Assembly (NCBI RefSeq): GCF_003369915.1
Contig: NW_022881614.1
Location: forward strand, 19,260,336 to 19,324,335
From: Drosophila miranda
Taxonomy: Eukaryota > Arthropoda > Insecta > Diptera > Drosophilidae
Length of the DNA: 64,000 nucleotides
Direction of reading: 5' to 3'
In this document: positions 44,377 through 57,278 of the stretch, in pieces
Position numbering within the stretch: position 1 is the first letter of the stretch
How the letters are laid out: each line of letters starts with the position of its first letter
Position numbers and translations under genes: made by a program
The notes under the pieces: generated by a model
What the model was told of the DNA's origin: nothing
What the model saw: the letters and a program-made list of their open reading frames with translations, nothing else
Databases searched by the model: none

Positions 44377-47111
44377 ATGCAAAGCTTCAAGCAGAGAGGT
44401 ACGAACAGGGGCAATCAGCGCCGACCAAGACCAAACAGCAGCAACCATGTTGGTGAAGCTGCTCCAGTTGTAAAGCGCGCAGAAGTTTTACCTCTGGACA
44501 CAAGCAATGATGACAACGCCTGTGTGGTCTGTTTCAAGAACTTTGACATATACTCCATTGGAGACTGCGATCATCCTGTTTGCTATGAGTGCTTGACGCG
44601 AATGCGGGTGCTGTGCCAGCAAAACGAATGTCCGATTTGTCGGCATGTTCTGTCCAAGGTAATTCCGTTTTTCATTCACCATCTGCACCTGAAATAAACC
44701 ATTTTTCCCTTAAAGGTTCTGTTTACACTGGAGAAGCTACCGTATCGGGAGCTGGAGGCAAATAGCCGCTCGGACTTCTACAGTAAAAAGTATCGCATTG
44801 GCTTCTGCACAGCCGAAATTCAGCAAAAGTTCTTTCAGCTGCTCGATCATCCTTGCCCAAAGTATGTACTTATTTTTGCTCAAGGTGATTACCCTCCTCT
44901 GACTCCTTTGCTGTTGCCCACGTAGGTGCGAGGCGCCTCCATATCGGACGTTTGCAGGACTTCGCAATCATGTGCGGAGCGAGCACAACTTGCATTACTG
45001 CGATCTGTGTGTGGAAACTCTGAAGATATTCACCTTCGAGCGGCGATGCTACACCCAGAGCGAACTGAGCTTGCATAATAACAAGGGCGATCCAGACAAT
45101 CGCTCCCACCGCGGGCATCCGCTGTGCGAGTACTGCAAGAAGCGATACGTGGACAGGGATGAGCTGTTCAGGCATTTGCGACGGGAGCACTACTTCTGTC
45201 ACTTCTGCGACGCCGATGGCTGCAACGAGTTTTACAATGACTATAGCGATCTGGCTGACCATTTCCGGCAGAAGCACTTTCTCTGCGAGGAGGGAAAGTG
45301 CGCAACGGAGCAGTTCGTCGGAGCTTTTCGCAATGAGATTGAGTACAAGGCCCATGTGGCCAATATGCATGGCAAGTCGCTGAACAAGCAGCAAGCCAAG
45401 CAAACGCGCACTCTACAGCTTGAGATTACACTTGGACCGCGCGGACGCAGCGGACAGAATGAACAGGGCATGGCCAATATGAGATCGCGGTGAGTGGGTG
45501 CACAACCGAAGGCTGGATATCTAAATGTTTTTTGTGTTTTAGAAATGATGAAAACCACGACTATTTGGATGATTTTCCAACGTCGACATCGCAGCGCGGC
45601 CATGCTGTCAGCATCGATGCTGGCAACGAGGAGCAGTTTCCAACGCTACGTGGCGCCTCCACAGGTCCCAGCGTATCGTTGGTGAGGCCCCCGCCGCCTT
45701 CGATGCGCAATCTCAGTGGCAGCTCAGGACTGGCACGGACAAAAGAGAACTTTCCAGCCCTTGGCGAGGGCATCAGAAGTGCTGTAGCAGCTAGTAGTAG
45801 CAATCTAGCGGCCAGAGCTGCTCAGTCCCAACATCCGGTGGCAGCTGTCTTCAAGAAGTCGGCGAACGCTGTCTCTGGTGCCAATCGATCTGTTCCGGCC
45901 AATAACGGAATGCTTTTGCATGTATCAAATCGTCCATCGGCGACAAAGAAGCCAGCGACTCCGCAATTCGATTTCCCCGCTCTGCCTCTCGGCAAAGGAA
46001 AGAAGAACATGCGCAATTTGGAAGAGGATATGCTGCCTAGTACCTCTACCGTGCCCATGACGAACCTTTCGGCCAAGCATCGCACTCTGGTCGATGACTA
46101 TGTGTCGGTGGCCAATCCGAACACCTATCACAAGCTCCAAATGGTTCAAAAAGAGGAATCCGAAGCTAAGGCACGAGCGGAGGCAATGAAAAAGAACGCT
46201 CCAAAGCTAACATCAGCCGAGTTTCCCACCCTCGGACCATGTGCCAGCACCAGCAGGGCGGCCGCATCAAGGCCAAGCAACGGATCGGCTGCTTCATTAA
46301 ATTGGTCCAAACCCACATCGGAGAAAAAACAGCGAGAGCTAGAGAATCGCAAGGCGAAGGTTGCACCTCCACCAGTGCTGCCGATCCCCAAGAGCGTTCC
46401 AAAGGCCAGCAACAACAACCAAGAGCAGCAGGCAAACAAAAAGGATAAAAAACCAAAGGATAAGAAGAACAATCAGGAGAACCAACCGAAGGGCGGCCAA
46501 CCTAAGCAGAAGGAGAAGAATAATAATAGCGAACAAAAGCCAACACCCAATGGCACTGCATCGACTCCGGCGCGTACTCCACCTGGACTCGGTGCTGGAC
46601 CACCACATATAAATGGCAATATCTTCTAATTTTACTTTGCATCTTTAGAATCTGGTCGACAAGTTCAGAGAGATACTTAAGACGCCAGAGGCACTGAACG
46701 AATTTAGATCGTTTTCTTTCAAGTTTCGGGATGGCTCCTGCAATGGTCAAGCGTACTATGAGCACTGCCAGTGTGCAATGCTGGATTCATTTCACGCCCT
46801 GTTTCCCGAACTCCTTGTGATGCTGCCCGACATAAGCAAGCAACAAGTAACCGCCTTAAATTATGAAACCGTCTAACTGGAATGTGATCCTCTATCTTCT
46901 CGTACTTTTGCAGGAGCTCTATTTGGTGTACAAGCAGAATTTGAGCCAAATATCACCCGCCCAGCGCATTTCTCTACCCAGCCTAGAAGTGTGCGCCGTT
47001 TGCAAGCAAGTCCTTTTGGCTGGCGATATGGGTATCCATCGGAAGGCGCATGAATTATCGCAGAACTTTCCCAAGCTAGGAAGCACATCCCCGAATCTAC
47101 AACGTCACTAA
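44377..47111 (+). CDS. Znf598: ZNF598-like E3 ubiquitin ligase (CG11414 orthologue)
   Basis: Exons: 44377-44658, 44716-44861, 44926-45489, 45543 to about 46614, 46649-46846, 46914-47111. ZNF598 senses collided ribosomes and ubiquitinates small-subunit proteins. A RING finger lies at about residues 49-90 (CVVCFKNFDIYSIGDCDHPV, then CPICR). It is followed by a row of Cys/His fingers (CDLC, CEYCKKRYVDRDELFRHLRR, HFCDADGC...HFRQKH, C..H..H near residue 300). Next come a low-complexity Ser/Ala/Lys-rich middle with EEQFPTL, FPALGEG and FPTLGP motifs, and a conserved C-terminus (CAVCKQVLLAGDM). Joins are in phase except exon 4 to 5: the exon 4 frame stops at 46629 and no GT donor keeps phase, only a weak GC step at 46615. 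That junction is unresolved. Confidence 0.88.
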
Positions 47112-47700
47112 GAGTAAACAGCAGAGGACAACAAAAGCTTTATCCTGTATATTTTTAATGTATATATTTGAATGGATCATCCACTCGACACGCCCCTGAA
47201 TATGTTGTATATGAAAATCAAAATTTAAAGATAGTCCTTTTATGATTTGGAACAATAAGTGGACTGTTTATGTGACGTTGCAAACGTTTCATAAACCCAA
47301 AGTCCTGGCAGTAATTGCGTTTTTAAATTTTAACTAGTGAGCTTGTGTGTCAGAAATACCCGCAACCGAATATAGTGCAAATCAATAAAGTCGTAATGGT
47401 AATCAGCCCACAGAAATTAATGTGTCAGCCAACATAGGGTCGGATCCTAATCAAATGGGAAGGGAAGTTGGCGATAAGCTTATCATTTAATCAATATTTG
47501 CCATTTACATTCCTTGCCTTTGCACCAAAATATTGATAGGATAATGATAGACGTATAATGATAGTCAAACATTTATATTTTATTTTATCCAATTTAGTGA
47601 TTATATCAAAAGAAGAAGAGTAGGGAAAAACATTTTGAATTTCGATTGTTACCGCGCTACGACGCGCTAGACCATTTTCCTTCAACATTCGGCGTACAAA
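47112..47700 (+). other. Znf598 3' UTR and uri upstream region
   Basis: AT-rich. An AATAAA at 47384-47389 is a plausible Znf598 poly(A) signal. uri starts at 47701; no other gene seen. Confidence 0.5.
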
Positions 47701-49799
47701 ATGGAGCGGCGCGAGGATGCACTTCGGCAGGTTTCTGGATATTTTAATTGTTTTATAGGGAAATAAATTACAAAATTGGTTGGTTTCAGGCCATCGATGA
47801 TAATGCCAAGGAAACGGATCGTTGGCAGACATACAAAAGCGATAATGAGACCGCCATTCAAAATTTGGACCTGTTCGCCAAGAACCTCAGCGTGGAGGTT
47901 ATGGTGCCCATTGGCAGGAAAACTCTGATGCCGGGCCAGCTCATACACACAAATGAGCTACTGGTGAGCCACAACGAAGGATACTTTTCGGCATGTTCGG
48001 CGCATAAGGCTAAGGAAATATGCCAACATCGCCTTCGGCTGGCGGAGGAACGCTTGAAAAAACTTGAGACCGAAGCTAACCTGTGGCAGTAAGTTGATCC
48101 AATAATTGCACTTGGCAGAGCTCAATGCTTACGATCGTATTTCAGAAAAAAATTGAACGCGCCACTTGCGGAGGGCGCTATGGCGGAAGCTGGGCAGGTG
48201 GAAATCATTGAAGCCTACAACGAGGAAGCTGAAATCAAGTGGAAGGAGCAACACAATGTAGATCCCGAGATGCTCGAAGAGCTGCTGGAAAAGATTGGAG
48301 ACAAACCAGCTGAAAGGAAAGCTACGGAAGAAGAGCCTATTAATTTAAAACTTACTGAGGAGGAGGAATCACAAATTCGGAACACAGACCAACAACTGGT
48401 GCATCAATTAATGTCCGGTGAAATAAGGCAAAGTTCGTCAATAAAAAGGGGAAGCAAGAGCTCCAACTAAAAGTGATAACGACACCAAGAGTGTGAATAA
48501 TGGCAAAGTTAATGGCCAAGAAGAGATGCAGACTGTTGACGATAAAGCTAATGTCCAAGAAGAAAAGGCGCAAACTACTACAGAAAATGTATCCTTGTTG
48601 CCCAGTGTAGAACGTGAAGACGAAAGAGAAAGTGTGGAAGATGAACCTGCCGACCAAGAAGAGGAGGTGCATACCATTCGAAATCAGATATCGCTGTTGC
48701 CCAGCGAAGACCGTGATCCATTCCTGAGGTCCCAGCTGGAGGTTCTAAAGGCGAAAATGCGTAAAATACAAAGAGTTAAATTTATAAGCGAAGAACTGAC
48801 TCATTTAATGAATGTGGTTGTCACGCTGGAAGATGACCTCCAGGAGTTGATGTTTGAGAACGATCTGGTGGAAGCTAGCGACGATGAGGAGGCTTCCATT
48901 GAGGAAGCGCCTGACGTGGCTCCTAAAAAGCTGCGCATTTCCTTTGCTTTGTCAGAGGAGAAGCTTGAATTCCATACCCACGAACCCGTTGCCGAAATGG
49001 TGCCAAAGGCAAAGCAGCGGGCCCGTGAAGTTATAAAGCTGGATGAACCAGCGATTCAGACATTTGCTGCAGTGCATCAAGAGAAAGTAAGCAACAAGAG
49101 CTCGGAGATATTGCAAAAGGTTCAGCAGAACGTTGATTATGTCCAGGAGAATCAGAGTGCCCAAGATTTTGATTTGCTTAACCGAATACTTGAGGAGTCA
49201 ACTGGACGCATCAACACATTACACATCAGCTTCAAACATTCCGATGCGGTGCATGCTGCGATGCCTGAATGCCTCGAAGGAACGCTTGGGACACCGGCAG
49301 ATTTCTACGTGCAGTAGAAAGGCACAGCCCACTTTTCCCATATACGTGAACGGTTTCGAAGGCGAGCTCGAACTGAAAGTGCCCATACTGAATGAAACTG
49401 CGCGCGAGGGGGCCTACGAGGATCCTCGAGCTCAGGTAAGGCATATCCATAAGCCAGTTTAGGACAAATCGATAACCACTTTGTTTTGCAGTTTTCCAAG
49501 CCAGATAAGAGTGCTACCGAAGCCGTTGATGAACCGTTATCGAAGTCAATCCTGAGAAACAAGTCTGCTGTTGAGCGCGAGTCCCACATACCCACAAAAC
49601 ATACGAAGAAGGGCAAAGTCAACAGGCCAAAGAAGGAGCGCACCCTGGACGATGATCTGCGCGACATGAGTGCCTATCAGAGACTAAGGAAGCAATTGCG
49701 CCTGACCCCCTGTCCAAGAAAAATTTTATAGACGCGCATACCCCCAAGAAGCGAGTCAGCCGCTTCCAGCAGCAGAGTTCGTCGCTCCGCAAAACGTAG
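47701..49799 (+). CDS. uri: URI, unconventional prefoldin RPB5 interactor (three frame breaks)
   Basis: Exons 47701-47730, 47790-48088, 48146-49435 and 49492-49799. URI is a prefoldin-like scaffold of the R2TP/prefoldin-like complex that binds the RPB5 polymerase subunit. Residues 11-110 form the prefoldin alpha fold with VPIGRKTLMPGQLIHTNELL, followed by a helix (RLRLAEERLKKLETEA). The middle is acidic and coiled. KSILRNK near the C-terminus matches the URI box. The frame breaks three times: between 48445 and 48470 (beside AAAAAGGGG), between about 49255 and 49317, and near 49701 in a C run. After the last, the alternative frame ends SSSLRKT at 49797-49799. Net coding length after single-base adjustments is divisible by three. 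Homopolymer setting suggests sequence error more than gene loss. Confidence 0.85.
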
Positions 49800-50312
49800 C
49801 AAAATAGTTGGAGTTTCTTCAATTTATTTTCTATGTATATTTGTTCAAGTTTAATGTGGTGATCTATTACAAACACAACGACAAACAATAAACAACTACT
49901 GGTGTGGTGTACATAAGTTATTAAATTAACGTTTCAACGGAATTTATTTTAAAAACATTTACAGTAGATATCAATTTACATTAGATTAGATTTAAGTCGT
50001 GAGATGTTTTTGATTACAATTTCAATGCATGACGATGTGGGCGGGGCGGGGGTCTGGAGTGTGATTGGGGAGAGTACTCAGCGAAAGCTGATCTGTGTGC
50101 GATCGCTTAAAAGTATTTAAAGTTAACTACTAATACATACATACAGTACATATCGTATACATAGGTGCCGTACCTAGATACATCTACATCAATATGTAAC
50201 TGATAACTGTTTCAATTGCTTTATTTTTGTATTTTTTGTTGAGTTGTGTGGGTTGGGTTCCGCCTTCGAAAGCCTCGCAGACATTCTAAATGTCAAAGTT
50301 ATCGTCAAATAG
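49800..50312. other. Convergent 3' UTRs of uri and Fcp1
   Basis: A plus-strand AATAAA at 49887-49892 fits uri. The rest up to the Fcp1 stop is AT-rich with no coding sequence. Confidence 0.5.
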
Positions 50313-53300
50313 TTAATCTTCTAGCCCCAGAAACTCCCGCTCCAGAGCGGCTCCCATCATATTCCATTCTCCATCGTCCTCATCCTCTTGATTGTTTTCA
50401 CTGTTCGAGTCCGAACCAATTTCGAAATCTGACGGCAGCTCCTCCCCTGAAAGAAGCCAAATTGATGTTTAAGGAATTGGTAAATTATTGGTAAATTTCA
50501 GTTATTTGAAAGCCAACCTCGGCGGAATTTAGCGCTTGGAATCTCATCGTCATCGTCCTCTTCGTCTTCGTTATTGTCATCGCGCTCGCGATCATCCTCC
50601 TCAAAGTTAGCTAGAGTCGGCGCTCCCATCATCACATCTCCAGTGCGCATAAAGAAATCGTGGGCCCGATTCGAATTCTCGTCCTCACGCTTGCGTTTCA
50701 GTAGTTTCTTGTCCATGGGTGGATTTTCTAAGGTTCAATATAATAGTCGCGAATAAATATAAAAGTTCTGATAGAATATTTTGGAGTGGGCCCTTACCAA
50801 AGTTGACGGGTCCTTCGTCACTGGACGAATCAGACTCGAAGAACGTATCGTAGTCTTTATTCATGTCCGCAATCTCCGCATTTGATAATACCAGCAACGG
50901 ATTGAGGGTTTCCCGAAAGTTTCCACTCTGCTCCTCCTGTTGCTTGCTGCTCGACGGGGATATCTCCGATCTCTCGCTGTAGTTGACCACATGTTCGGGA
51001 CTGTGGCAATGGGCGGGCGGCTGTCGGCCTTTATTGCGCACTTTGCGATCCAATGGAAACAGCTTCTCCTCTACAAGTTCCCAACGCTCGGCACAGGTCC
51101 ACAGCCAATTGGCATTGACCACTCTGATGTTGACCTGCTTCTTGGCGGCATTTACCTTGTAGGTGCCGGCATTAACGGCCACCAGATGTGTGCTTTCCTT
51201 ACTGATGTTCGGCTGCACTTCGGCCCCCAGGCTCTTGGCTATGAAGTAGGCACGAGACTGCTCCAGTCTCATTTGCGTTGGCACTAAGCCAGAAAACACA
51301 AGATTCTTTCCGCGCAGCACTTCACATCGAATTTTAGGCACAATAATCTTCAAGTCTGGTATCTCCATGGTCTCGTCGTAGATCGCATAGAATCGCTTGT
51401 GTATGTTGCGCAGTATTACCTCCAAATAGAGTAAGTAGTCATCCGGGTCCTCAATCTCAATTAGCTTTCCTTCGTCGTGGTTGACTTTAACGATTGGACT
51501 TGTTGATGTGGTGGCCGCATCTTCTACGCTAATTTGGTTCTCCTTATCCGTTAGACTAGTAGACGACTCCACGAGGTCATTCGTTTCGTTCGCTTCGGCT
51601 GAAGCCTCTGAGTCAATTTCTGTGTTGCCATAAACTTTAGGCACACTTGTGCTATCCGTGGAATTTTCAGATACCACATAGTCTACCACTATGTCTTCGC
51701 TATCGCTGGCTGGCTTTTGTAGATCAGGCGTGCCAGATGAACTATTATCTATAAGCGTATCTATTTCCGTATCCGCCTTCCCGTTGAGCTTGTCCGACAA
51801 CTCCTTTGATTCTGTGATAATTGTGGTGTTGGTCACCTCTGCATCTTTTGCGTCGCTTTCCTGCTCTACTACGTCAACGGATTCTTCAGCTCCATCCTCA
51901 TCTTTGCTTGTGCTTGATAGGGGGTCTTCAGTTTTTATTTCGCTCTCCACATCTGCCTTATCTTTTTCCTCTTCTTTTTCAGTCATATCTGCAAGAAATA
52001 AATCCTATAATGATGTTTGCTGATGATTTGGATCCGGAACTAACCTTTGAAGTCGACGCCTTCTCCATCCAACTCGTGCTTGGACAGTCCCGGCGGAGCA
52101 TTGATGTCGCCGGTGTGCTGGAAGAAATGGTAAGGCTTGACTTGGATCAAATTGGACGCCATGTTCCAGACATCCTCTCGATCGTCAATGATGCACACCA
52201 TCGAATCACCATTCGGAAATAAAGCCCTGCAAATTTTCCATTAAATTATTGCCCATAAAACATATTCAGGGGCTTCCACTCACTTTAAGTTGTCCGTCTT
52301 GCTGGTGGCATTGAAGCATTCATCGCGGGACAGTATGCGGTGCGAGAAGAATTTGCCATCCGGGTCGAGCAGTTGAGCAATCATGTGTGCATAGTTCCGG
52401 GCGCCGAATGTGCAGATGTGTAGCTCGTACAGCTGGGACATGCGCTCCAAGAACTCGGCTGTGCCAGGGCGCAGTCGCGTGTGGTACCAAGGCGACTGCG
52501 GGCCATATAGCTGGAAGTGATAGATGCCCTTGATATTCTCCGGCACGGTGTCGTTGGTGGTATGGATGACCGTCTGGTCGAGATCAACGAGAAGCACCAA
52601 CTTGCGGTCAGCAAGAAGTCGCCGTGTGTCGTCATGGCCAAGCTTCTGGGCCAGTTTTTGCGTGACTTTGAGGTCAGGCATGGTGTGCACCATCGGCACC
52701 GAGGCCTCAGAGGTTTGGCCCTTTCGGAGAGTGAAAATTATGAAATTAGTTCGTGTTACTCAACTGGGAATGTTTAAGTTTTGACACTTACATTGTCATC
52801 CTTTCGCAAATCGGCTCCGCAGTCCGCGCACATATCCTTGATGACGGTTGTGTGTATGCATTCGGACAACTCCAGAATCGCATCCCTGCAAAAGCAAATA
52901 AAAACAAAACCATGCTCAAAATGTGTGTATACCCCCATCTGAGCGACGTTGTGCATAATTGCACTCCACCCACAACCCAAACCCCAACCCCGCAGCAATA
53001 AAAACAACAGCAAAGCCCCAACAGAGTTGGGAAAACTCACCCCTTCACTATTATTTCGCCGTCTTTACAAAGCCGCTTTTTGACAACTCCGGCCCGATTT
53101 GATTTGTATTTTTGGACTGTCATGTTGCCGGCCTTTGACGGCTTGCCGTCGTCCCCAACTTCTTGGTAGAGAAACAGGATTTGTGCGAATGACACGAATT
53201 GCCCTTCGCGTACGCGCCATTTATTGATTCGTATGCGTGTCTCTGTATCACTGAGTGCTGCATTTACAACAATGCCGTTCGCGCATCCGCCGCCGCCGCT

Positions 53301-53396
53301 GATACCGCCACCGCCGCCTCCATCATCACCATCCTTGCTGCTATTGCCTGCAATCCGGCTGGAATGCGCAGTTTCTTCCTCGCCAAGCTTCTCCAT
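50313..53396 (-). CDS. Fcp1: RNA polymerase II CTD phosphatase FCP1
   Basis: Minus-strand exons: 53396-53041, 52885-52792, 52720-52284, 52226-52045, 51988-50798, 50727-50518, 50446-50313. They sum to 2604 bases (867 residues), all in phase with GT-AG junctions. The enzyme removes phosphates from the polymerase II C-terminal domain so it can be recycled. The HAD-type catalytic motif DLDQTVIH lies near residue 199, followed by the FCP homology domain (RLRPGTAEFLERM, then IIDDREDVW). A BRCT domain falls in exon 5 (LRGKNLVFSGLVP, then NWLWTCAERWE). An acidic stretch and an acidic-aromatic end (EDEDDGEWNMMG) resemble the TFIIF-binding C-terminus of FCP1. The start at 53396 is followed by a Gly-rich segment. 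Intact. Confidence 0.95.
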
Positions 53397-53618
53397 CTTG
53401 TATTTACAATGTTTTTAATACAAATAAAATCAAGATTGTTCAAATCTCTGTGCCATTCTCTGTGAATACGTCGACATAAATTGACATTCACTGGGAATCA
53501 GCTGATCATAGGTGGCGCTGCATCCCTGGCATGCAAACGGCGCTAAAATTATTCACGTTCTCAGAAAACTCAGCTTTGGCTTGTGTTTTTGTTTGTTGTT
53601 AGGAAAATAGCGTGCAAA
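53397..53618. promoter_or_regulatory. Divergent promoter of Fcp1 and CG3511
   Basis: Only 222 bases separate the two start codons. The gap includes a CAGCTGATCATAGGTGGCGC stretch (about 53500) with a CAGCTG E-box palindrome. No TATA, as usual for housekeeping pairs. Confidence 0.6.
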
Positions 53619-56106
53619 ATGAGTGAAACAAACTCTAAGGAGGATCTGAAACGGAGGGCCCCAGCGGAGGAATATGAACAAAATGCTGAACCTGCAGGAG
53701 AAAACGATGCCGATGGCGAAGATTCCACCTGGATTGGGCCAATGCCTTCGGAGCAAAGTGCTGTGCCCGCCAAGAAAAAGAAGGGTAAATAATCAATGTT
53801 CCGTCAATTTGTTTGATTGCTTCTTAATGAAATGGTTATGCTTTGTGTAGTGCTGTCGTATGAACACATCTTCCTGGAGAACCTGCCAAACGCCGAGAGC
53901 TATGAACGGAGCTACATGCATAGAGACGTGATCTCGCATTTGGTGTGCACGAAAACGGATTTTGTGGTTACCGCCAGCTTGGATGGGCACATCAAGTTCT
54001 GGAAGAAGGGAGAGCTGGGCATTGAGTTCGTCAAGCACTTTAGAAGTCATTTGGGTAGGTGGACATGTAGTTTCTTTTGACATTCATATTCACAGCGTAC
54101 GGATATTTATAGTTCCAATCAAGTCGTTGTCTGCAAATGCCAGTGGCACATTGCTCTGCTCGGCGGCGACCGATCAAACAGCCAAGGTCTTCGATGTGGT
54201 GAACTTTGACATGATAAATATAACACGCCTAGGCTACACTCCCCAATGTACCGAGTGGATAAGCGCTCCAGGAGATGCCGTCCAAGGACTGGCCATGTAA
54301 GCTGGTTCATTGAGAGCTGAAATGCTCAGTGGAGTAACTTCAATGATTATCTTATATACAGCACGGATGCGGAAAGGAACTTTATACACATTTACGATGG
54401 ACAGAGCGGGGGTCAAGTGCTGCACACCTTGGAGAAGATGCACGCGGCCCCTGTGGTCGCCATGTGCTTCAATGTGGCCATGGAGACGGTTATATCGGTT
54501 GATCGTAAAGGTATATTGGAGTACTGGCAAACCCCAAAGTATGATTACAGATTTCCCCAGCGCCTGGTGAATTTCGACTCCAAACTGGACACAAGCCTCT
54601 TTGAGTTTGCCAAACAGAAGACCCAAGTAACTGGCATAGCAGCTTCGCCGGACGGCAAGCGTTTCGCCGCCATTTCCACAGATCGCAAGGTTCGCGTATT
54701 TCAGGTTAATACGGGAAAGATGATAAGAGTATTTGACGAAGCGCTCTCCACGTACACGCAACTACAGCAGACGCCGCACGCATTGCCGAACATGGAGTTT
54801 GGTAGAAGGTAAATGCTATAATTTTTGATTTTAATATTAATATTAATGGACCTTTTGTTTTAGAATGGCCGCCGAACGCGAGCTGGAGAAGACGGCGCAA
54901 AATACCAGACTTAACATTCTTTTCGATAGCACTGGCAACTTTTTGCTCTATCCAACCATGCTGGGCATAAAAGTGATCAATGTGGTAACAAATCGGTGCG
55001 TAACCATTCTGGGCAAGACGGACAACATACGGCCCCTGCAGGTGGCCTTGTTCCAAGGCAGGGTAAAAAGGCAGAAGGCCGCAATAACGCTCGAACAAGA
55101 GGCGAGTGAAAACCCAGCGTTGCACAACTATTTTAATGATCCAACAGCTTTTTGCACCGGTTACAAGTTAGTTTCAATGTTCGTCACAGACTGTCCGATT
55201 TACTTATACGTGTCTCATTCGTTTGCTAGGAAAAACCGCTTTTACTTGTACAGTCGAAGGTTGCCCTCGGATCTGCAGGATGTTGACCGTGATATATTCA
55301 ATGAAAAGCCATCGAAAGAAGACATTATTGCAGTGCCCGAGGCCACAGGTATTCACATATTTCTCTTCTATTTAGTTAAGTGTTCACTAACAACTTTATT
55401 TTTTCCCTTACGCAAACACTTTTTCAAGACGAAGGTTAAACTTACTCATATGTATGCCCATTCAAGATATATATTCAATCAAACTGCTTATTCATTTTAG
55501 TCGTGCAACGTATATATGAGAACGTGGTGCTACACACCACCAAAGGGGACGTACATATAAAGCTATTCTTTAAAGAAGTACCGAAGACAATCGAGAATTT
55601 CTGTGTTCATGCGAAAAATGGGTAAGATCTAACATATACTCAGTCTTTGCTTTCCTTTTACACGGTCTGCATTATCCAGGTATTACAACGGGCATATATT
55701 CCATCGTGTTATCAAGGGATTCATTGTCCAAACGGGTGATCCCACGGGAACTGGAACTGGCGGTAAGTCAATCTGGGGTCACGATTTCAAGGATGAGTTC
55801 GTACCTAGTCTGAAACATGATCGTCCGTATACGGTTAGTATGGCAAACGCTGGCCCCAATACAAATGGTAGCCAATTCTTTATAACAGTCCTGCCTACTG
55901 TAAGTATTTCAATATTTTGCCCGACGAGTTGACACTTTTTAAACCATAATTTTTTGTAGCCTTGGCTTGACAATAAGCATACTGTTTTTGGTCGGGTGTA
56001 CCGAGGCATGGAAGTCGTTCTTAATATTTGCAACACAAAAGCGAATCCCAAAACGGACAAACCCTATGATGATATCAAAATAATATCAATACATTTAAGT
56101 AATTAG
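53619..56106 (+). CDS. CG3511: PPWD1-like WD40-cyclophilin peptidyl-prolyl isomerase
   Basis: Exons: 53619-53784, 53851-54054, 54113-54296, 54362-54808, 54864-55166, 55230-55348, 55501-55621, 55680-55899, 55960-56106. They total 1911 bases (636 residues), all in phase, near the human PPWD1 length. WD40 repeats fill the first 450 residues ([42 protein letters not shown]). The C-terminal 160 residues are a cyclophilin domain ([20 protein letters not shown], then [16 protein letters not shown]). PPWD1 is a nuclear, spliceosome-associated isomerase. It shares a 222-bp promoter with Fcp1. No odd features; poly(A) signal at 56121-56126. Confidence 0.95.
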
Positions 56107-56519
56107 GCAAATTTTTAAATAATAAATGTGTGCTTTTGTCCCTCAAAATATTCTCAAATTCAAACACAAGATTTCTAATTTTCTAATATTCGAATTCGTT
56201 GTAATCCTACATCTTCGAAAATCTGTATGCCCCTCTCACTAAAGATATCATTTTAGTTTTTCTAAAAAGAAGAAGTTATTATATCTACAATTTTATCCTA
56301 TTCAACATACATACATACATATGTATGTTTTTTCAGCTAGTCAGTTAGCAATGTCTAGTGTCATACGCCCAGATACTAATAATGTACTTGAATATGTCTG
56401 AAGAATATCAATTTGAGAAAAGGTCTTTATAAATTACGAAATTATAAATTATAAAATTATCGAAATAGGGTATACAAAGGACTATACACGCATCTTGTCT
56501 TCAAATACTAGCAACATTG
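56107..56519. other. CG3511 3' end and AT-rich spacer
   Basis: AATAAA at 56121-56126, then AT-rich sequence with a CATACATACATACATATGTA run at about 56306. No gene. Confidence 0.5.
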
Positions 56520-57242
56520 CGACTGTTTTTTTGGTTGAACTTGTTTGTTTAAACCTTGTTTTAGACAAAATACAATAAAAGCAAGGACTAAAAACTAGCT
56601 AGTTAACTAGAAAATTGATTAATCAATGGCCTAAAATTACGTGGTCCAAACATGAGGTTTTAGTTAGCCAGAATTATTCAACGGAATCTCAAAATTGAAC
56701 AATATGGCTTTCAATCCTTGACGGAGAATAATTAACCTTTTATAGGCCAAGGGGGTATTTCAATTATGCACCGAAAAAAAATTAAAATTGACTCATTTTA
56801 GCGCAGTTCAGTTGAAAGATATAGTGTTTTTTTTAAGCTCATAGGAAAAATGGCATGGTTCTACAAGAAGAATTTACAATCGATAATATTTTCCGCCATT
56901 TACCTCTAGTAGTTGGACCATTTAAAGATAGGGGGCTTAAGTGGGCTAAGATCGGTTTTTCATCATTACCTGTTGTTGTTGTTTGCCAAAATTGAGGCAA
57001 AAACAATCAAAGAAATCGCCCCAGCAGGAAAACAAGTCAAGTATTTAAAACAAGCCAGTAAAGTAGACAATTGATTCATTAATAGGATAAAATTATGTGG
57101 TTGTAGCTGATAGTTCTGTCTAGCTGGTAATATTCCACGGAAGATCAAACACGAGGAATATGTAAAATAGAACTTGAGTTCGTCAGTATATTACGGTATA
57201 TTTTTTAAATGAGATGGTATATTTCGGTATATTTCTGAGGGT
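56520..57242. mobile_element. Second, diverged copy of the inverted-repeat element
   Basis: Similar in order to 43470-44154: AATAAAAGCAAG, GAAAATTGATT, CAATCCTTGACGGAGAA, AAGGGGGTATT, GTGGGCTAAG, and a right end TCAGTATATTACGGTATATT ... TTTCTGAGGGTCGG. The left terminal repeat is missing or unrecognisable. Confidence 0.65.
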
Positions 57243-57278
57243 CGGAAAGGCCACACTGACCAGCTGTTTTTGCATTGT

